A DNA stretch of 64,000 nucleotides from Sphingobacterium spiritivorum (lineage in GTDB: Bacteria > Bacteroidota > Bacteroidia > Sphingobacteriales > Sphingobacteriaceae). Each line of letters opens with the position of its first letter. Position 1 is the first letter of the stretch. This document shows positions 62,873 to 64,000 of the stretch, one piece after another. Location: positions 1,054,001 through 1,118,000 of the forward strand of contig NZ_CP068082.1 of assembly GCF_016724845.1 (NCBI RefSeq). The letters run 5' to 3'. Below the pieces are notes generated by a model, which saw nothing but the letters and a program-made list of their open reading frames with translations, had not been told where the DNA came from and searched no databases. A program made the translations under genes and the position numbers.

Positions 62873-63058
62873 CTATTTAGAGTTTTTTAATTCCTGAACT
62901 CCTAAACGTAGGGTTTGAGCATGCGTCTTAATATCCTGCAATGTTTTTCTTACACGCGTACCTGCTGCACTATTCCCTTTGTTAAAGAATTTGTCTGCAT
63001 CACCTTCAAGACCATCGATTAGAGCCTTTAATTCTTTGAATTTATCAATACTTGCCAT
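62873..63058 (-). CDS. Small histone H1/Hc1-like protein
   Basis: A 61-residue basic protein. The sequence begins MASIDKFKELKALIDGLEGD and contains KGNSAAGTRVRKTLQDIKTHAQTLR, matching the short Hc1/H1-like proteins of Bacteroidota. It is mostly helical and may bind DNA in the nucleoid. Unlike chlamydial Hc1 it lacks the long Lys/Ala tail. It is monocistronic between two terminators. Confidence 0.85.
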   Translation of the reverse strand: MASIDKFKELKALIDGLEGDADKFFNKGNSAAGTRVRKTLQDIKTHAQTLRLGVQELKNSK

Positions 63059-63164
63059 AATTTAATTGTTTGAGTTTTTTATAATTAATTATCAATCACT
63101 GTATAACATAAAAATAACATCTATTTTTTGAAAAAAAAAATTTTGTCTTTCTTTTTACGTGTTT

Positions 63165-63200
63165 AATAAAAAAAGCGGCATGAATCACTTCAAGCCGCTT
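63165..63200 (-). terminator. Terminator of ftsZ
   Basis: AAGCGGC (63173-63179) and GCCGCTT (63194-63200) pair and the minus strand continues with T's. It lies 23 bases after the ftsZ stop. Confidence 0.85.
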
Positions 63201-63222
63201 CCATATAAATAGAGTTGTATGA

Positions 63223-64000
63223 CTAGTCTACATTATCATGTAAAAAAGAATTGTTAGGACGGATCTCTGTTTCGCCTTCGTCAAAAGATAACGTAAAACG
63301 GGATACAGCCGACTGTGATGAGTGCGGAAGATCTTCCAGTGATTTTTGCTTACGTTTGTAAGCAGGCTCGTTTTCAAGCTCCTGTAAACCGTTTGAAGAC
63401 TTCAGTTTCATGCTTAGTTCTTTCAGACGCAAGATGCGTTCTTTGGTCTTCAGCAACTGATCTTCAAAGCTTGCAGGCTCTTCGATATGTGTCGATATAG
63501 TTGATTCTTCTACTGTATTGCTTACTTCCTCTATAGGGTTAACGGAAGCGTGTTGATAGGCATCAAACACTGTTGGCAATTCAAACTGGAATACAGAAGG
63601 TGAAGTTTTCAATTCAAAACCATCGTTTTTCACTTCTTCTTCCTGTTTAATAACCGTCTCGTTTACTTCAAGAGTATGACGTACTACAGTTTCAGTTTCA
63701 GTCTTAGTTGTCTGTGTATATGCATTTGTTGCATTTCCGTTTGTTTTTGGAGAGAACAAATCTACCTGAGGTTGTGCTACTGTATTTGCAACCTGATTTT
63801 CCGGTTGTTGAACAGGGTTAGCGACAGATGGCGCAGCTTCTCTTGGAACAAACTGATTTTGTGAAACCGGTTTTACAAAAGGGTTTGCATTATTCTCCGG
63901 AGTCAGAGGTAAAGCAACTTTCTCGTTCTGTTTTTCCTTAACACGTTGTTCACTTGTCTGAAAACCGGTAGCAATGATTGTAACAGACAATTCATCTTCT
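63223..64000 (-). CDS. ftsZ: Cell division protein FtsZ, C-terminal part (5' partial)
   Basis: The frame is open to the right edge and the visible part starts EDELSVTIIATGF, the end of the FtsZ GTPase core. It is followed by a long disordered linker of about 215 residues rich in Gln, Val, Thr, Asn and Pro, and a C-terminal helix-rich end (KERILRLKELSMKLK, RFTLSFDEGETEIRPNNS). Bacteroidota FtsZ proteins usually have such long tails. The GTP-binding core and the start codon are outside the window. Confidence 0.9.
   Translation of the reverse strand, partial: EDELSVTIIATGFQTSEQRVKEKQNEKVALPLTPENNANPFVKPVSQNQFVPREAAPSVANPVQQPENQVANTVAQPQVDLFSPKTNGNATNAYTQTTKTETETVVRHTLEVNETVIKQEEEVKNDGFELKTSPSVFQFELPTVFDAYQHASVNPIEEVSNTVEESTISTHIEEPASFEDQLLKTKERILRLKELSMKLKSSNGLQELENEPAYKRKQKSLEDLPHSSQSAVSRFTLSFDEGETEIRPNNSFLHDNVD

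Overview
The window looks like chromosomal DNA of a Bacteroidota bacterium, most likely of the Sphingobacterium group. The evidence is the low GC content, an RprX/RprY-type two-component pair, many Bacteroidota-type families (DUF4286, DUF983, a DUF6600-like protein, an Hc1-like small histone, a compact RecQ, a TPR/PEGA/SHOCT set), promoter-like TAnnTTTG boxes instead of sigma70 boxes, and almost no Shine-Dalgarno sequences. It is mostly a dense housekeeping region. I see no insertion sequences, integrases, phage genes, CRISPR arrays, tRNAs or rRNAs. The window cuts two genes: an ABC permease at the left end and ftsZ at the right end.

Layout. 1-1.3 kb: end of a His-rich FtsX-like permease with a DUF3299-like partner. 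1.3-4.6 kb: minus-strand operon dedA-ppa-CBS/CorC protein-rsmE. 4.7-6.2 kb: HIT protein, a broken HxlR regulator and greA. 6.3-10.6 kb: two-component pair and an S9-type lipoprotein whose catalytic Ser and His are replaced. 10.7-12.4 kb: small DUF proteins and an RluA-type pseudouridine synthase. 12.6-15.1 kb: mlaE-mlaF-mlaD lipid transport. 15.4-18.8 kb: Trp/Arg-rich secreted protein, pncB and a methyltransferase. 18.9-24.5 kb: serS, rsmI, a SHOCT protein, lnt and a cysteine desulfurase. 24.6-28.2 kb: lipoproteins, a TPR protein and etfBA. 28.3-34.3 kb: bifunctional nuclease, nucleoside permease, NlpC/P60 hydrolase, EamA transporter and mtaB. 34.4-38.4 kb: thyA, folA, photolyase and a serine hydrolase. 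38.5-42.8 kb: ddl opposite a PASTA-mltG-thioesterase-YihY operon. 42.9-47.8 kb: hybrid kinase, rpsA and a YdeI-like protein. 47.8-54.7 kb: tight minus-strand operon of an outer-membrane protein, an HHH/beta-barrel protein, comEC and recQ. 54.8-60.2 kb: gyrB, OmpH-like lipoprotein, corA, tsaB, yidD, rnpA and rpmH. 60.3-64 kb: mscL, a LuxR-type response regulator, a TIM-barrel isomerase, an Hc1-like protein and ftsZ.

Functional themes are envelope building (mla, lnt, ddl, mltG, PASTA, NlpC, serine hydrolase), translation and RNA modification (rsmE, rsmI, mtaB, tsaB, serS, rpsA, rpmH, rnpA) and folate/nucleotide supply (thyA, folA, nupG-like).

The best candidates for less-described biology are three. 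One is the predicted DNA-uptake operon in which a helix-hairpin-helix domain is fused to an outer-membrane barrel beside comEC and recQ. The second is the catalytically dead S9 peptidase next to RprX/RprY. The third is the set of genes whose promoter box sits so close to the ATG that the mRNA may be leaderless.
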